Assembly: GCA_021781455.1 (NCBI GenBank)
Contig: JAJXWV010000050.1
Span: forward strand, 1 to 64,000
Direction of reading: 5' to 3'
Source: Acidobacteriota bacterium
GTDB lineage: Bacteria; Acidobacteriota; Thermoanaerobaculia; Gp7-AA8
Length of the DNA: 64,000 nucleotides
The position numbers and the translations under genes are program-made. The notes under the pieces are model-generated. The model was not told where the DNA came from. It worked only from the letters and a program-made list of their open reading frames with translations, and did not search any database. Below are positions 44,301 through 53,136 of this stretch, piece by piece. Every line of letters starts with the position of its first letter. The first letter of the stretch is position 1.

Positions 44301-44610
44301 AGCCAATGGCCACGCCAAGTACGACGACCTCCCGCCGGCGGTGACCGACCTCTGGATCGATCCCGCCAAGGACGCCGGCGGCGCGCCCGCGTGGCAGCTG
44401 TCGTGGACTCCGATCTCGACCGCTCCCGCGCAGAACACGGCGCCTGTCGCCATCGCTCTCTACCGCGTGTATCGCGTCGAATTCGGGCAGTCGACGCCGG
44501 TCGCCGAGACCTCGGCGCCGCCGCTGATGATCCCGACCGCCGCCTATGACCCGGCGAAACAGACGCTGCTGGTGCGCAGCGTGGACGCCCAGGGGAAGGA
44601 GTCGCGATGA
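41365..44610 (+). CDS. Large secreted Ig-like/NHL-propeller/fibronectin-III protein (module 3)
   Basis: 1081 residues from MRKTPFVFLL, which gives the signal peptide KTPFVFLLLVLLIAALPLLA; the in-frame extension to 41017 lacks one. Two Ig-like domains (APIVDSFVATPAVPAPGQTV; PPVIDSISASPTAVPVGGQV) are followed by an NHL-like propeller (about 230-490, PVGVAVAGSEIFVVERGASR, VRPQGLAWDAASHRFIVADS). Two to three fibronectin III domains follow (AYRIERSQAGAPFVAVGRTD; PPPVPASAAANPVSPWVIGV). No haem motif. It is a surface scaffold by inference. Its stop overlaps the start of the pentahaem gene (ATGA), so the propeller-then-cytochrome order is kept. Confidence 0.85.
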   Translation: MRKTPFVFLLLVLLIAALPLLANTAPIVDSFVATPAVPAPGQTVALKITAHDPDCVVSPCTSGCGLTIRSDLLSWSDNTGRTGAFQGSTPAPSGSPWSATVTWIAPSTEGNYQVTAQIADSGTWMCGNRMTATAVLNINVSNSRPPVIDSISASPTAVPVGGQVAVTVAAHDDLGRQLSYAFSADAGTIAPATPASSTATWTAPQIAGNFTIRCAVTAAGGATVSTQTSVAVQIGTYLRTAAPAGLHLTRAAGLPDTRIAAVDGTSGALIVMTSDGQLVWRVNGLSAPVGVAVAGSEIFVVERGASRVSVWSTTGSKLRAFALSAVMPNGVAAGPNPGELSITDTASALINVVSTIDGRRLRSVGNGKLLAPSGVATANGKTAVADTGLNRIFVFDSAGALTGTYGDDVLLVRPQGLAWDAASHRFIVADSFSAEISIIGEEGVVRGSLAGFGSAPGQLVNPIDVALIPGGLIAVTTASGAVPMYQLLNTLGPLAPATGVQAADRPGDEGGAIAVSWTISPDDPARVIAYRIERSQAGAPFVAVGRTDAGTSSFVDATTTDGICYTYHVVATDGTVEATSTDTPCAVSRDDLPPPVPASAAANPVSPWVIGVSWAAVAAPDLAGYAVDVTNAAGALVKSVTVAPTSTTVNVDGLTPDTPYTLGVRAFDFAKNSSLPRSTAASTYPDIPPPVPSAVTATDLVTGGNVKIAWTTATSRVPVTKYHIAATPATAGWPSASLDTDASPGTLGGLVNKLAYGITVTSFTPWGRASDPSTSVSVTPTAPVRDLPVVAAVGWDGTTGMQDTAGLTVQADLEGEARILKFEYRTSNAQLQLLLDGGNAGPLLSDTAGSWKEASLAIDLDKKNPASTHLLEFRNTRFPDPLAQLAVRNMDLVPLVPKNLQLEPFNSVLDLVWVPRTKRADVAAELTRTSVDKKTAPVAVPCPHPTLGRCRDPFHDNVENFSYTLTMVSPAGWRSDSLGANGHAKYDDLPPAVTDLWIDPAKDAGGAPAWQLSWTPISTAPAQNTAPVAIALYRVYRVEFGQSTPVAETSAPPLMIPTAAYDPAKQTLLVRSVDAQGKESR

Positions 44611-45692
44611 CGAAGATGCGAGCTTTCGTGACCGCTGCCGCGGCGGCGGCAATCATCGCCGCCATCCCTCTGCTCCGTGCCAGCGACGAGCCTCACAGCA
44701 ACGCCTTCAACGTTCAGTGCTCGTCCTGCCATGCGCTCCACAAGGCGGCCGGCCAGAACCTGACGAGCCAGATCAGCAACGAAAGCCTCTGCGGCTCCTG
44801 CCACAATCTGGCCGGCGTTGCGGCGCGTTTCCCGCTGGAGCATTTTTTTAAAGGCGATCCTGCGAACAACCTCGGCTCGTCCCATGCCTGGAACGTTCCG
44901 GCGACGAATGCGAATGCCGGTGCGGCCGCGCCTAACAACACACAGATGGCAGTCCGCGCAAATCCGACCATCATCTGTTCGACGTGCCATGACCAGCACT
45001 CGAACGGCGCTTCCGGCGTCGCCGCACAAACGGCCGGCTCGCAGTTCGCAGCGCCGGCCGTCCGGATCGCTGGATCGGGCACGGGCACCGTCACATACAC
45101 GGCCACCGCCGACGCTTCGGCGCGCGGCTATCTGATCGACATCGTGGAGGTCGCCGGCGCCACCGGCACCGCGAAGTTCCGCCTGTCGAATGATGGCGGC
45201 GTTTCCTGGTTCGGCTACTCCGCCGGAGCGTGGGTTGCCTACGCGACGGGCAATGCGGTTCTAACCGCGGCGAGCGTCACCTTGAACGACAGTACGAAAG
45301 TCGTCGCTGCCTTCAGCGGCAACTATGTCATCGGAGACCGGATCCGCTTTTATGTCGGATACCCGTTCCTGCGCGCTCCGCTCGACAGCGGCGACAACGC
45401 GACCGGCACGAAGTTCTGCCGCGACTGCCACCGCGCATGGGCGATGGATTACGCCGCCGTGCGCACCTACGACGGAACGATGAGGAGTCATCCGGTCGGC
45501 CAGGCGCTCAACGCGAACGGCGCCGGATACGACCGCGCCATTCCCCTTGACGGCAACGGTGTCGTACAGGGCGGTGCCGGCGACGGCAATCCAACGAACG
45601 ACCTGAAGCTCGCCGGAACGACGGTCCAGTGCCTGACCTGCCACGGGGTGCATCACGCCGATGGCAACACCCTGACTCCGGACAATCCGTAA
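44607..45692 (+). CDS. Pentahaem cytochrome c with an inserted beta domain
   Basis: 361 residues. Signal peptide AFVTAAAAAAIIAAIPLLRA. Haem motifs: QCSSCHALH, LCGSCHNL and ICSTCHDQH in the first 135 residues; FCRDCHRA and QCLTCHGVHH near 275-350. Between haems 3 and 4 lies a ~110-residue beta-rich, haem-free insert (GTGTVTYTATADASARGYLI; FRLSNDGGVSWFGYSAGAWV). A similar insert-like segment occurs in the next protein (residues about 1490-1560). The insert could bind a polysaccharide or partner. ATG overlaps the previous stop; 19 bases to the next gene. Confidence 0.9.
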   Translation: MTKMRAFVTAAAAAAIIAAIPLLRASDEPHSNAFNVQCSSCHALHKAAGQNLTSQISNESLCGSCHNLAGVAARFPLEHFFKGDPANNLGSSHAWNVPATNANAGAAAPNNTQMAVRANPTIICSTCHDQHSNGASGVAAQTAGSQFAAPAVRIAGSGTGTVTYTATADASARGYLIDIVEVAGATGTAKFRLSNDGGVSWFGYSAGAWVAYATGNAVLTAASVTLNDSTKVVAAFSGNYVIGDRIRFYVGYPFLRAPLDSGDNATGTKFCRDCHRAWAMDYAAVRTYDGTMRSHPVGQALNANGAGYDRAIPLDGNGVVQGGAGDGNPTNDLKLAGTTVQCLTCHGVHHADGNTLTPDNP

Positions 45693-45711
45693 GGCCGAGG
45701 AGCCAACTTCG

Positions 45712-48700
45712 ATGTTCGAGAACGATCGGCAGAACCTTTCTTCCCGCTACACACGTGCTCGCAACGTGCTGCTGGTGATTGGCGCCGCTGCAGGGCTGGC
45801 GTCGATGATGATGCATGCGTTTGCCGCGCCGGTCAGGGACGGACAAATTATCTACAGTATCAATAACGCCACTCCTCAGGCGCGCACGTACACGGCGGCA
45901 ACGAACGTCTTTGGTGCGCAGGGACCGACGGTTGCCGGCGGCACGCCATCGTTCACGGTGATGCACTCGGCGCCGACGCGAAACGAGCAGATCGCCGGCT
46001 ATGTCACCACCGGCGGCCAGCTGTACATCCTTCGTTACAACGGAGCTGCATGGTCGAACGAGTGGAACGTCGCCGTCGGCGGCAACGGGGTGAGCGGCCG
46101 GCGTTTCGACATCGCGTACGAAAGCACGACCGGGCGGGCGATGGTCGTGTATTCGAGGAATGTGACCGGAACGGACGAACTGGCCTACAGGATCTGGAAC
46201 GGCTCCACATGGACGGCTGCCGTCAACATCAATCCGGCGCGCATCCAGGACGTCGCGACGTGGGTGAAGCTCCTGCCACGCGCCGGCACCAACGAGATCG
46301 CGCTGACGGTTTGCGACACCGGGTCGACCACAACCAACACCGCCAACCTCACCACGATGATCTGGAGCGGGACGGCCTGGGGCAACGAGCCGGGAGCCGC
46401 TCACGCGACGAACCTGTACAACACGACCGGCCAGCTGGTCCAGAACGATCTGTTCGACCAGGCCTGGGAGTCGACCACCGGTGACCTGATGGTCGTCTGG
46501 ACCCAGGGCACGCCGCAGCAGTACTGGCACGCCTGGACACGATCCACGGCCACGTGGGGGACAGCGACCTCGTTCGGAACCGGCTATTCCGCTCCCTTGC
46601 AGATGTCCCTGGCATCGGATCCGAGCTCCGACGGCGTGGTGCTGATTTTCAACCGAAACGGATCAGCGAATGTGTATGCCACGGTCTGGACCGGCGCGGC
46701 CTGGTCCGGCGTGTCGAATCGTGGAGGGAATGGCATCACTACGGCGAACAACAAGAAGCACGTCACGGCCGAGTGGCTCGCCACGGGGGGGACGTCGTAT
46801 CCGGTCGTCCTGTGGGCAGCCAGCACCGCGGGGAGGGTCGGCTACTGCTCCGCCACGGTTACCGGCACCACCGTCAGTTGGAACACGGCAGCCACGCAGG
46901 ACTTCACCGGCACCTTCGGCAACTGGGCCTGGATGGACTCGGTCGTCGACCCAACCTCCGGCGACACGCTGATGCTGACCTTCTCCGACACCAACAACGA
47001 CCTCTGGGCGCGGAGGCTCGTGCTCACCGCCGGACCGACGCTGACCTGGACCGCGGACTCGAGCGGCGCTCTCAGCACGACGCTCACGAACAACACCACA
47101 CAGAACTTCTGCTTCGACTACGACCGCCTGGCGCCGGCCACGACCATCGCCACGGGCACCGACCCGGCGAACAGCGCGATTTGCCCCCCGGGCGGCACGC
47201 CCGCGGCGTTGGACGCTGACTCTTTCACTCTCCAGACGAACACTTTGACCGACAGCATCAGCGCGGTCACGGTCTCCTTGGGCACGAATACCTGGCCCGG
47301 CGTCTCCAGCGTTCAGATCACGAACGACGCCGGAACGACCACCTACGGCAGCGCCACGCCGGCGGGCGATAGCGTCACGGTCAACCTGACCACCGCGATC
47401 GTCGCCAACACGACGGCCACGCAGTATCACGTCCGCGTCGTCCCCTTCTCCGCGACCGCCATGCCCGCTCCGCCGGGAGCCACGTACGCGGTCAATGCGT
47501 ACGTCACGGGATTTACGAGTGGCTTCGCGCAGACCGGGGCCGACACGGCTGGAACGACCATCACCATCGACAACGCCTCACCGGCCGATGCCGCCTGGGG
47601 TACGAACTCGGCGGGCGACAACAAAGTCTCTCTCGCCTGGACCAATCCGGCCGCCGATTTCGCCGCGGTCGTCGTCCTGCGAAGCACGACCAACCCCGTC
47701 CCCGACCGGCCGGCCGAAGGCGTCGCGTACACCGCGCCGGCGACGATCGGCACGAGCACCATCGTCTACTCGGGCAACCTCCAGGCGTTTACCGACTCGA
47801 CCGTCACGAACGGAACGGCTTACTACTACAAGATCTTTGCGCGCGACGCCTGCGCGAATTACTCCGGCGGTGTTCAGACGGGGCCTCTGACTCCTTCGGC
47901 TCCGATTGCCGCCCTCACCGTAGGCGCGGCAACCGGGGTGGTCGACTCATGCAGCCAGATCACGGTGACCGCGGCCTTCAACGGCGACACCGGTACATCG
48001 AACAGTTCCACCACCTTCGAACGGGCCACGGCCATCGGCGGCCCGTTCACCGCCGTCTGCTCAGGCGTCACCGGCCCGACTCCGCGCTCATGCACGTTCC
48101 CGGCCCTCACAGCGAATACGCCGTACTATTTCCGGGTCACCTTCACCGACCCCGACGGGGTGACGGGGCAGAACCCGCAGATCGTCGGGTCGTACACGAC
48201 GCCGGTCTGTCCGGCCGCGTCACCGACGGCAGCCGGAACCGCGACGGCGCAGGTGAGCTCCTGCAACCAGATCACGGTCATCGCACCGTTCACCGGCGAC
48301 GGCAACGCGAACGGCTCGGTCAAGGTCGAATACAACACGTCCAACGCCTGGCCTGGCACCGTGTCATGTGCAGCGGTCAGCGACCCTTCCCCGCGGCAGT
48401 GTCTCGTGACGGGGCTGGCGGCATCGACGGCCTACTACGTCCGAGTCACGTATTCCGATCCGGATACGGTCACCGGAACCAACCCGCAGGTCGTGGGGCC
48501 GCTGACGACCGCCGCGTGCGGTGCCGACAAGGTACCTCCGATGGTCCTGTTCCTCGCACCGGCGCGGAACGCCGTGATCGGCGGGACGGACCGGGCCAAG
48601 GTTCAGGTCTGGGACGCCGGAGGTCTCGCAGCGACCAACCCGGTTCAATGGGCCCTCGACGGAGCCGTCCTGTCGGCGACGGGCGTGACGCAGAACGCGA

Positions 48701-51288
48701 ATTACTCCTGCGGTACCGGCTGCCGGGTCTATGAATTCGACGTTGCGACAAGTGCTCTGACCAACGGTGCCCATTCGCTCACGGTTCAGGCGACGGATTC
48801 AGCCGGCAACGTCGGGGGGCAGTCCGTTGCCATCGTGGTGAACACCAGTGGCACTACGGCGAAGGGTGGAGGCACGCTGCTGAGGCGGACCTACGGCTCG
48901 CAGCTCTGCATCGACTGCCATGCGCTCGCCACGCATTCGAGCCAGATGACTTCGAGCAAGTACGGCAACTGGTCGATCGACTGCCTGACCTGCCATACGC
49001 CGCACAATACGCAGAACATCGAGCTGGTACGCCGCCAGATTCGCACCCCGAACAGTGGTGTGAACACCATCGACTTCCGCCTGACCGACGTCGCTGGCGG
49101 AGGCGAGCCGCAGTACTCGCACCTCGGCGACGCTTCCGGCACCAACTACACCGACGGCATCTGCGAGACCTGCCACACCAAGACCAATCACTACCGCAAC
49201 GACACCTCGGGCGGCGATCACACACACAACTCGACGACCCGTTGCATCGGCTGCCATCAGCACCAGAAGGGTTTTGCCGCGTCGGAGAGCGTCGGCGGCT
49301 ACTCGTGCTCGACCTGCCATCCGGCGATCTGGAACGGCATGAACGGCAGTGTGGCGAAGACGACCAGGCACACTCTCGGCAATGTCGTGGGAACCAACGA
49401 CTCGTTCACGGACACCACGCTCGCCTGGGGCAATCCGCTGAACGCCACCGCCGCGGCGTCGCGGTCCTGCGTGAACATGTGCCATCAGGACCACGTTCAC
49501 AACAACCCCGGAGGTGCGACGCACAACTACAACGTCCACCAGGACGGATCGACACAAGCCTCGCGCAGCGTCACGCGCGATGCCGCTGGCAACATCACCG
49601 GTGGTACACCGAACCAGACCGACTTCAACGCTTCGCTGGCAAACGGCGGGATGTGTCTCTCTTGCCACACGAACCCGGTCGATGCGGCGCATCCGGCGTT
49701 GGTGCAGGCCAACTACACCGCCTCGGCGCACAACTACACCAACGCTGGTAGCTTCGGCGCGTGGCAGTACATCCTCCACGACGGCTCGGCCTTCGACCGC
49801 AACTGCATCAAGTGCCATTGGGACTCGAGCGACGGTACGACGCCGGCCATCTCGTCGGCCAGCGCGATCGGCGCCGTGCACAGCAACGCCAACGCGTCGC
49901 TCCTGATGGGCACGACCAACCCGGCCGGAGCGCCGGCGAACCTGATCTGCTATCGCTGCCACGGAGGCGGGACCACCGGCGCCGACTACTCGTCGAAGGC
50001 GGTCTTTCAGGATGGGGTCAAGACGTACGCGCACCCGATGAACGCCGACACGGTTCACAACTCCACGACCGAGTTCACCAACGCCGCGTGGGGCAACACG
50101 CTCGGCGTGACCGGCCGCCACGCGAACTGCCAGGACTGCCACGAGCCGCATGTCGCCCAGAAGGCGGTCAAGCAGGGAACCGCGAGCGCCGCCACCACCA
50201 CGACGCTGACCGACTCCTCGATGAACGGCCGCTGGACCGCCAGCCAGTGGGTCGGCTCGCTTCTCTACGTGCCGTCCCTCGCCGCCGGCCAGAACACTCG
50301 CAGCATCACGGCGAGCACCGCGGCCGGCGCTCTCACCGTCGCCGCGTGGACCACTGCGCCGGCAGTCGGAGCGGCCTACTACATTCTCGACAACAAGGCG
50401 GACGGAGCGCTCACGGGCGCCTGGGGGGCACAGCTCTCGAGCAATCCAGCGCTGTGGACCGCACCGGCGGGTACCAACTTCACCAAGCAGACGCTCGGTG
50501 CCGGCAGCGGGCTCCAGGCCACGCTCTGCTTCAAGTGCCACAGCAGCTATTACTGGGGAACCGGAACCGTGCCCAACGGTCTCTCGCCGAATGGAACCGC
50601 CACCACGCCGGTCGAGACCGACGTGGCGATGGAGTTCAATCCTGCGAACCGGTCAGGCCATCCGGTGCTGGCATCGCTGAACAACTACACCGGCAACACG
50701 GCGCCGAAGGCTCTCACTGCGGCGCAGCTCAGCGCGCCCTGGAACGTCAACCGCGGCACGCAGACGATGTCGTGTTCCGACTGCCACAACACAGACGCCG
50801 CGTCGCCCGCCGCGCAAGGGCCGCACGGATCGGCCGTCAAGTTCATGCTGACCGGAACGAACAAGTACTGGCCGGAGAACGCCTCAGGCGCCGCGTACAC
50901 GCTCGGCAACAAGCCGGCCAACAACACGTTCCTGGCCGGCCTGTTCTGCCTCAACTGCCATCCGATGTTCACTGGGACGACGACCAACTACTCCACGGCA
51001 GACTGGGCGGGGAACAACGTCCACTACGAACACTCGGGCGTGCAGCTCAGCGGCGTGTATTGCTATCAGTGCCACATCATCATCCCGCATGGCGGGAAGG
51101 TGTCGCGCCTGATCGCCACGAACACGGGCGGCCTGCCCGCTCGGTACGCCTATTCGAACAACGTCTCGAACGTGTCGGTCACGCAGTTCATGAAGGCGGC
51201 GGGACCCGGTTCCTACCAGACAGGGAACTGCGCCGCTTCCTGTGACACCAGCACCCACGGAACCGTCACCACACCGGAGACCTGGTGA
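45712..51288 (+). CDS. Giant surface cytochrome: beta-rich N-terminal half, 13 CxxCH plus one CX3CH
   Basis: 1858 residues (GAGGAGCC upstream of the ATG). An N-terminal hydrophobic stretch (VLLVIGAAAGLASMMMHAFA) serves as signal peptide. Residues about 40-500 form repeated beta-strand units with Trp (WSNEWNVAVGGNGVSGRRFD type). Fibronectin III-like domains follow (about 620-950), then an Ig-like segment (PPMVLFLAPARNAVIGGTDR). The haem region is residues about 1065-1800: CIDCH, CLTCH, CETCH, CIGCH, CSTCH, CVNMCH (CX3CH), CLSCH, CIKCH, CYRCH, CQDCH, CFKCH, CSDCH, CLNCH and CYQCH. An adhesive or scaffold head fused to a wire-like domain. The resB start overlaps its stop. Confidence 0.9.
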   Translation: MFENDRQNLSSRYTRARNVLLVIGAAAGLASMMMHAFAAPVRDGQIIYSINNATPQARTYTAATNVFGAQGPTVAGGTPSFTVMHSAPTRNEQIAGYVTTGGQLYILRYNGAAWSNEWNVAVGGNGVSGRRFDIAYESTTGRAMVVYSRNVTGTDELAYRIWNGSTWTAAVNINPARIQDVATWVKLLPRAGTNEIALTVCDTGSTTTNTANLTTMIWSGTAWGNEPGAAHATNLYNTTGQLVQNDLFDQAWESTTGDLMVVWTQGTPQQYWHAWTRSTATWGTATSFGTGYSAPLQMSLASDPSSDGVVLIFNRNGSANVYATVWTGAAWSGVSNRGGNGITTANNKKHVTAEWLATGGTSYPVVLWAASTAGRVGYCSATVTGTTVSWNTAATQDFTGTFGNWAWMDSVVDPTSGDTLMLTFSDTNNDLWARRLVLTAGPTLTWTADSSGALSTTLTNNTTQNFCFDYDRLAPATTIATGTDPANSAICPPGGTPAALDADSFTLQTNTLTDSISAVTVSLGTNTWPGVSSVQITNDAGTTTYGSATPAGDSVTVNLTTAIVANTTATQYHVRVVPFSATAMPAPPGATYAVNAYVTGFTSGFAQTGADTAGTTITIDNASPADAAWGTNSAGDNKVSLAWTNPAADFAAVVVLRSTTNPVPDRPAEGVAYTAPATIGTSTIVYSGNLQAFTDSTVTNGTAYYYKIFARDACANYSGGVQTGPLTPSAPIAALTVGAATGVVDSCSQITVTAAFNGDTGTSNSSTTFERATAIGGPFTAVCSGVTGPTPRSCTFPALTANTPYYFRVTFTDPDGVTGQNPQIVGSYTTPVCPAASPTAAGTATAQVSSCNQITVIAPFTGDGNANGSVKVEYNTSNAWPGTVSCAAVSDPSPRQCLVTGLAASTAYYVRVTYSDPDTVTGTNPQVVGPLTTAACGADKVPPMVLFLAPARNAVIGGTDRAKVQVWDAGGLAATNPVQWALDGAVLSATGVTQNANYSCGTGCRVYEFDVATSALTNGAHSLTVQATDSAGNVGGQSVAIVVNTSGTTAKGGGTLLRRTYGSQLCIDCHALATHSSQMTSSKYGNWSIDCLTCHTPHNTQNIELVRRQIRTPNSGVNTIDFRLTDVAGGGEPQYSHLGDASGTNYTDGICETCHTKTNHYRNDTSGGDHTHNSTTRCIGCHQHQKGFAASESVGGYSCSTCHPAIWNGMNGSVAKTTRHTLGNVVGTNDSFTDTTLAWGNPLNATAAASRSCVNMCHQDHVHNNPGGATHNYNVHQDGSTQASRSVTRDAAGNITGGTPNQTDFNASLANGGMCLSCHTNPVDAAHPALVQANYTASAHNYTNAGSFGAWQYILHDGSAFDRNCIKCHWDSSDGTTPAISSASAIGAVHSNANASLLMGTTNPAGAPANLICYRCHGGGTTGADYSSKAVFQDGVKTYAHPMNADTVHNSTTEFTNAAWGNTLGVTGRHANCQDCHEPHVAQKAVKQGTASAATTTTLTDSSMNGRWTASQWVGSLLYVPSLAAGQNTRSITASTAAGALTVAAWTTAPAVGAAYYILDNKADGALTGAWGAQLSSNPALWTAPAGTNFTKQTLGAGSGLQATLCFKCHSSYYWGTGTVPNGLSPNGTATTPVETDVAMEFNPANRSGHPVLASLNNYTGNTAPKALTAAQLSAPWNVNRGTQTMSCSDCHNTDAASPAAQGPHGSAVKFMLTGTNKYWPENASGAAYTLGNKPANNTFLAGLFCLNCHPMFTGTTTNYSTADWAGNNVHYEHSGVQLSGVYCYQCHIIIPHGGKVSRLIATNTGGLPARYAYSNNVSNVSVTQFMKAAGPGSYQTGNCAASCDTSTHGTVTTPETW

Positions 51289-52571
51289 GAATCTCTCTGT
51301 CGAGCCTGCGGAGGTTCCTGCGCTCTCCGCGGCTGATCGTCGCGGAGATCGCCGGGATCACTCTCGGCGGGCTCGTGATGGCGATCATGCCGCAGGAGGG
51401 TGGCGTGCGGGCCGGATTCTCCGGCGGCCTGGTCTCGGCGCTCGCGCTCGACCGCGTCGCCCGCTCTCCGTGGTTCGTTGGTTTCGTGCTTTTCTCGATC
51501 GCCTCCCTGTGCGTGGTCCTCATCGACCAGACGAAGCGCGCCTGGCTCCTGTCGAGGCGCCGTCCGGTTCCGGCGGCCGCCGCAGCGGCACCGTACCGCC
51601 GCGAAGCGATTCTCCACGCCGCCGCCCCTGATGTGCCGGGCTCGGAATACCGCGTCCGCGGGTCTCTCGGCCATTGGGGCTCGCCGTTGTTTCACGCCGG
51701 CGTTCTCGTGGTGATCGTCGCCGGCCTTCTTCGGCTGCTCTTCGGCGCGGACGCCGCCGTCGACCTCATCGTCGGCGAGACTCTCGACTCGCGGAGCGGC
51801 TACGACCTCCAGCGTCCCGGGCTCCTCGGGAGCCCGTTCGCGTTCCCGCAGGATTTTCGTCTCGATGACCTCCGCGTTGAGCGCTATCCGTCGGGAGAGA
51901 TGAAGTCGGTGGAAGGCGTGGTTTCGGTCGGCGAAGGATCGCGCGCCGCCCGGCGTGTGATCGCGATCAACAGTCCCACGCGCGTCGGCGTCCACACGCT
52001 CTACATCACGTCGCTCGGCGGGTCCGCCGTTCTTCTGGAGATTACCGGCGCCAGCGCAACCGAGCGCCGCGCGATTCTTCTGCGCGAAGCAGCCGGCGGC
52101 AGCGAAGGCAGCATCTGGCTCGCCGACCGTACGCAACTGCGCGTGAGCTCCGACGCTGGCGGGCTCGGTCGCGTTCCCGCCCGCGTCGAAGTCCGCGCTG
52201 CGCGCGACGGAGCGCTCTTCGCCATCGCCCAGCTCGCACCGGGCGAGTCGATGACGCTTCGGGGCGGCCGCCGGATCTCCGTCGCCGGAGTCGTCCCCTG
52301 GGTGCAAATCTCGGGTCAGAGAGACCTCTCGACGCCGGTCGTCTACTTCGGATTTCTCATGGCCTGCCTTGGCGGCCTCCTCATGGTGGCGGTGATCCCG
52401 GTCGAGACCGTGGTCACTCGCGAGAAAGTCACCGCAGGAATCCGGCTCACCGTCGTCATGCGGCCGCGGAAATTCGTGCCGCTGTTCGCCCCAGCGTTCG
52501 AGGATCTTTGGCGCCGCAGCTGCGCGGGACTCGATCCCGTGGAGCTGGAGTACCGCGATGAATGCGCTTAG
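51285..52571 (+). CDS. resB: ResB-like cytochrome c maturation protein (system II)
   Basis: 428 residues from a GTG overlapping the giant cytochrome stop. Four hydrophobic segments (LIVAEIAGITLGGLVMAIMP; FVGFVLFSIASLCVVLIDQT; FHAGVLVVIVAGLLRLLFGA; FGFLMACLGGLLMVAVIPVE) surround a large periplasmic domain (about 185-350), the ResB/Ccs1 topology. A conserved HWGSPLFHAGVLVV carries a likely haem-pathway His. With CcsA it transports haem and attaches it to apocytochromes in the periplasm. Its fusion to this operon by overlapping frames suggests a maturation system dedicated to the neighbouring cytochromes. Confidence 0.85.
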   Translation: MRISLSSLRRFLRSPRLIVAEIAGITLGGLVMAIMPQEGGVRAGFSGGLVSALALDRVARSPWFVGFVLFSIASLCVVLIDQTKRAWLLSRRRPVPAAAAAAPYRREAILHAAAPDVPGSEYRVRGSLGHWGSPLFHAGVLVVIVAGLLRLLFGADAAVDLIVGETLDSRSGYDLQRPGLLGSPFAFPQDFRLDDLRVERYPSGEMKSVEGVVSVGEGSRAARRVIAINSPTRVGVHTLYITSLGGSAVLLEITGASATERRAILLREAAGGSEGSIWLADRTQLRVSSDAGGLGRVPARVEVRAARDGALFAIAQLAPGESMTLRGGRRISVAGVVPWVQISGQRDLSTPVVYFGFLMACLGGLLMVAVIPVETVVTREKVTAGIRLTVVMRPRKFVPLFAPAFEDLWRRSCAGLDPVELEYRDECA

Positions 52572-53136
52572 GTTCCTTCGGTCCCGCGCTGCTCTGTTTC
52601 TTGCGTTCGCCCTCGTGCTGGCGGCCACCGCGTGCCGCGATCTCTCCGACGACCGTGCCGAGGCGCTCGTGAAACGCTACGACGAAAAACTCATCGAGGC
52701 CTACCGCCTCGGAGACGAACGAATCGTCGACGGCCTCGTGGGCGACGAGGAAGGAAAGAAGCTCACCGGACTGATCGGCGTGAAGACGGACATGGGGATC
52801 AACCTCGATTCAGTCCTGACGCAGTTCCGCGTCACCGGCATCGCCCGTCCGCGGAACGGGAACGTCGAGGTCCTGACCGAAGAGCGCTGGCACTACCGCG
52901 ACCGTCGCATTGGAAGCGGCGAGACGGTCGGACAGGAGTCGGACGACCACTACTTCATGCGCTACACCCTCACGCGCAAGAACGATTCGTGGGCGGTGGC
53001 GCGCGTGGCGTTTGAACAGCCGCCAACGATTGGGCGAACGACGGCACTCGTCCAGGCGTCTCCAAAGGTTTTTCACGGGTCGCTGGCGCCTCCGCGCGAG
53101 CCGGCGCCGGCGCCCGGCAAAAGGAAGACACCATGA
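52558..53136 (+). CDS. Lipoprotein encoded between resB and ccsA
   Basis: 192 residues. The N-terminal hydrophobic stretch (ALFLAFALVLAATAC) ends in a lipobox (AATAC), so the mature protein is anchored by Cys near residue 25. The soluble part (ALVKRYDEKLIEAYRLGDER, GLIGVKTDMGINLDSVLTQF, EVLTEERWHYRDRRIGSGET) resembles the IMS/ARC6-like fold used as a protein-interaction domain; the assignment is tentative. The C-terminus is Pro-rich. It overlaps resB by 14 bases and ccsA by four. Possibly an assembly factor presenting apocytochromes to ResB/CcsA. Confidence 0.75.
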   Translation: MNALRFLRSRAALFLAFALVLAATACRDLSDDRAEALVKRYDEKLIEAYRLGDERIVDGLVGDEEGKKLTGLIGVKTDMGINLDSVLTQFRVTGIARPRNGNVEVLTEERWHYRDRRIGSGETVGQESDDHYFMRYTLTRKNDSWAVARVAFEQPPTIGRTTALVQASPKVFHGSLAPPREPAPAPGKRKTP

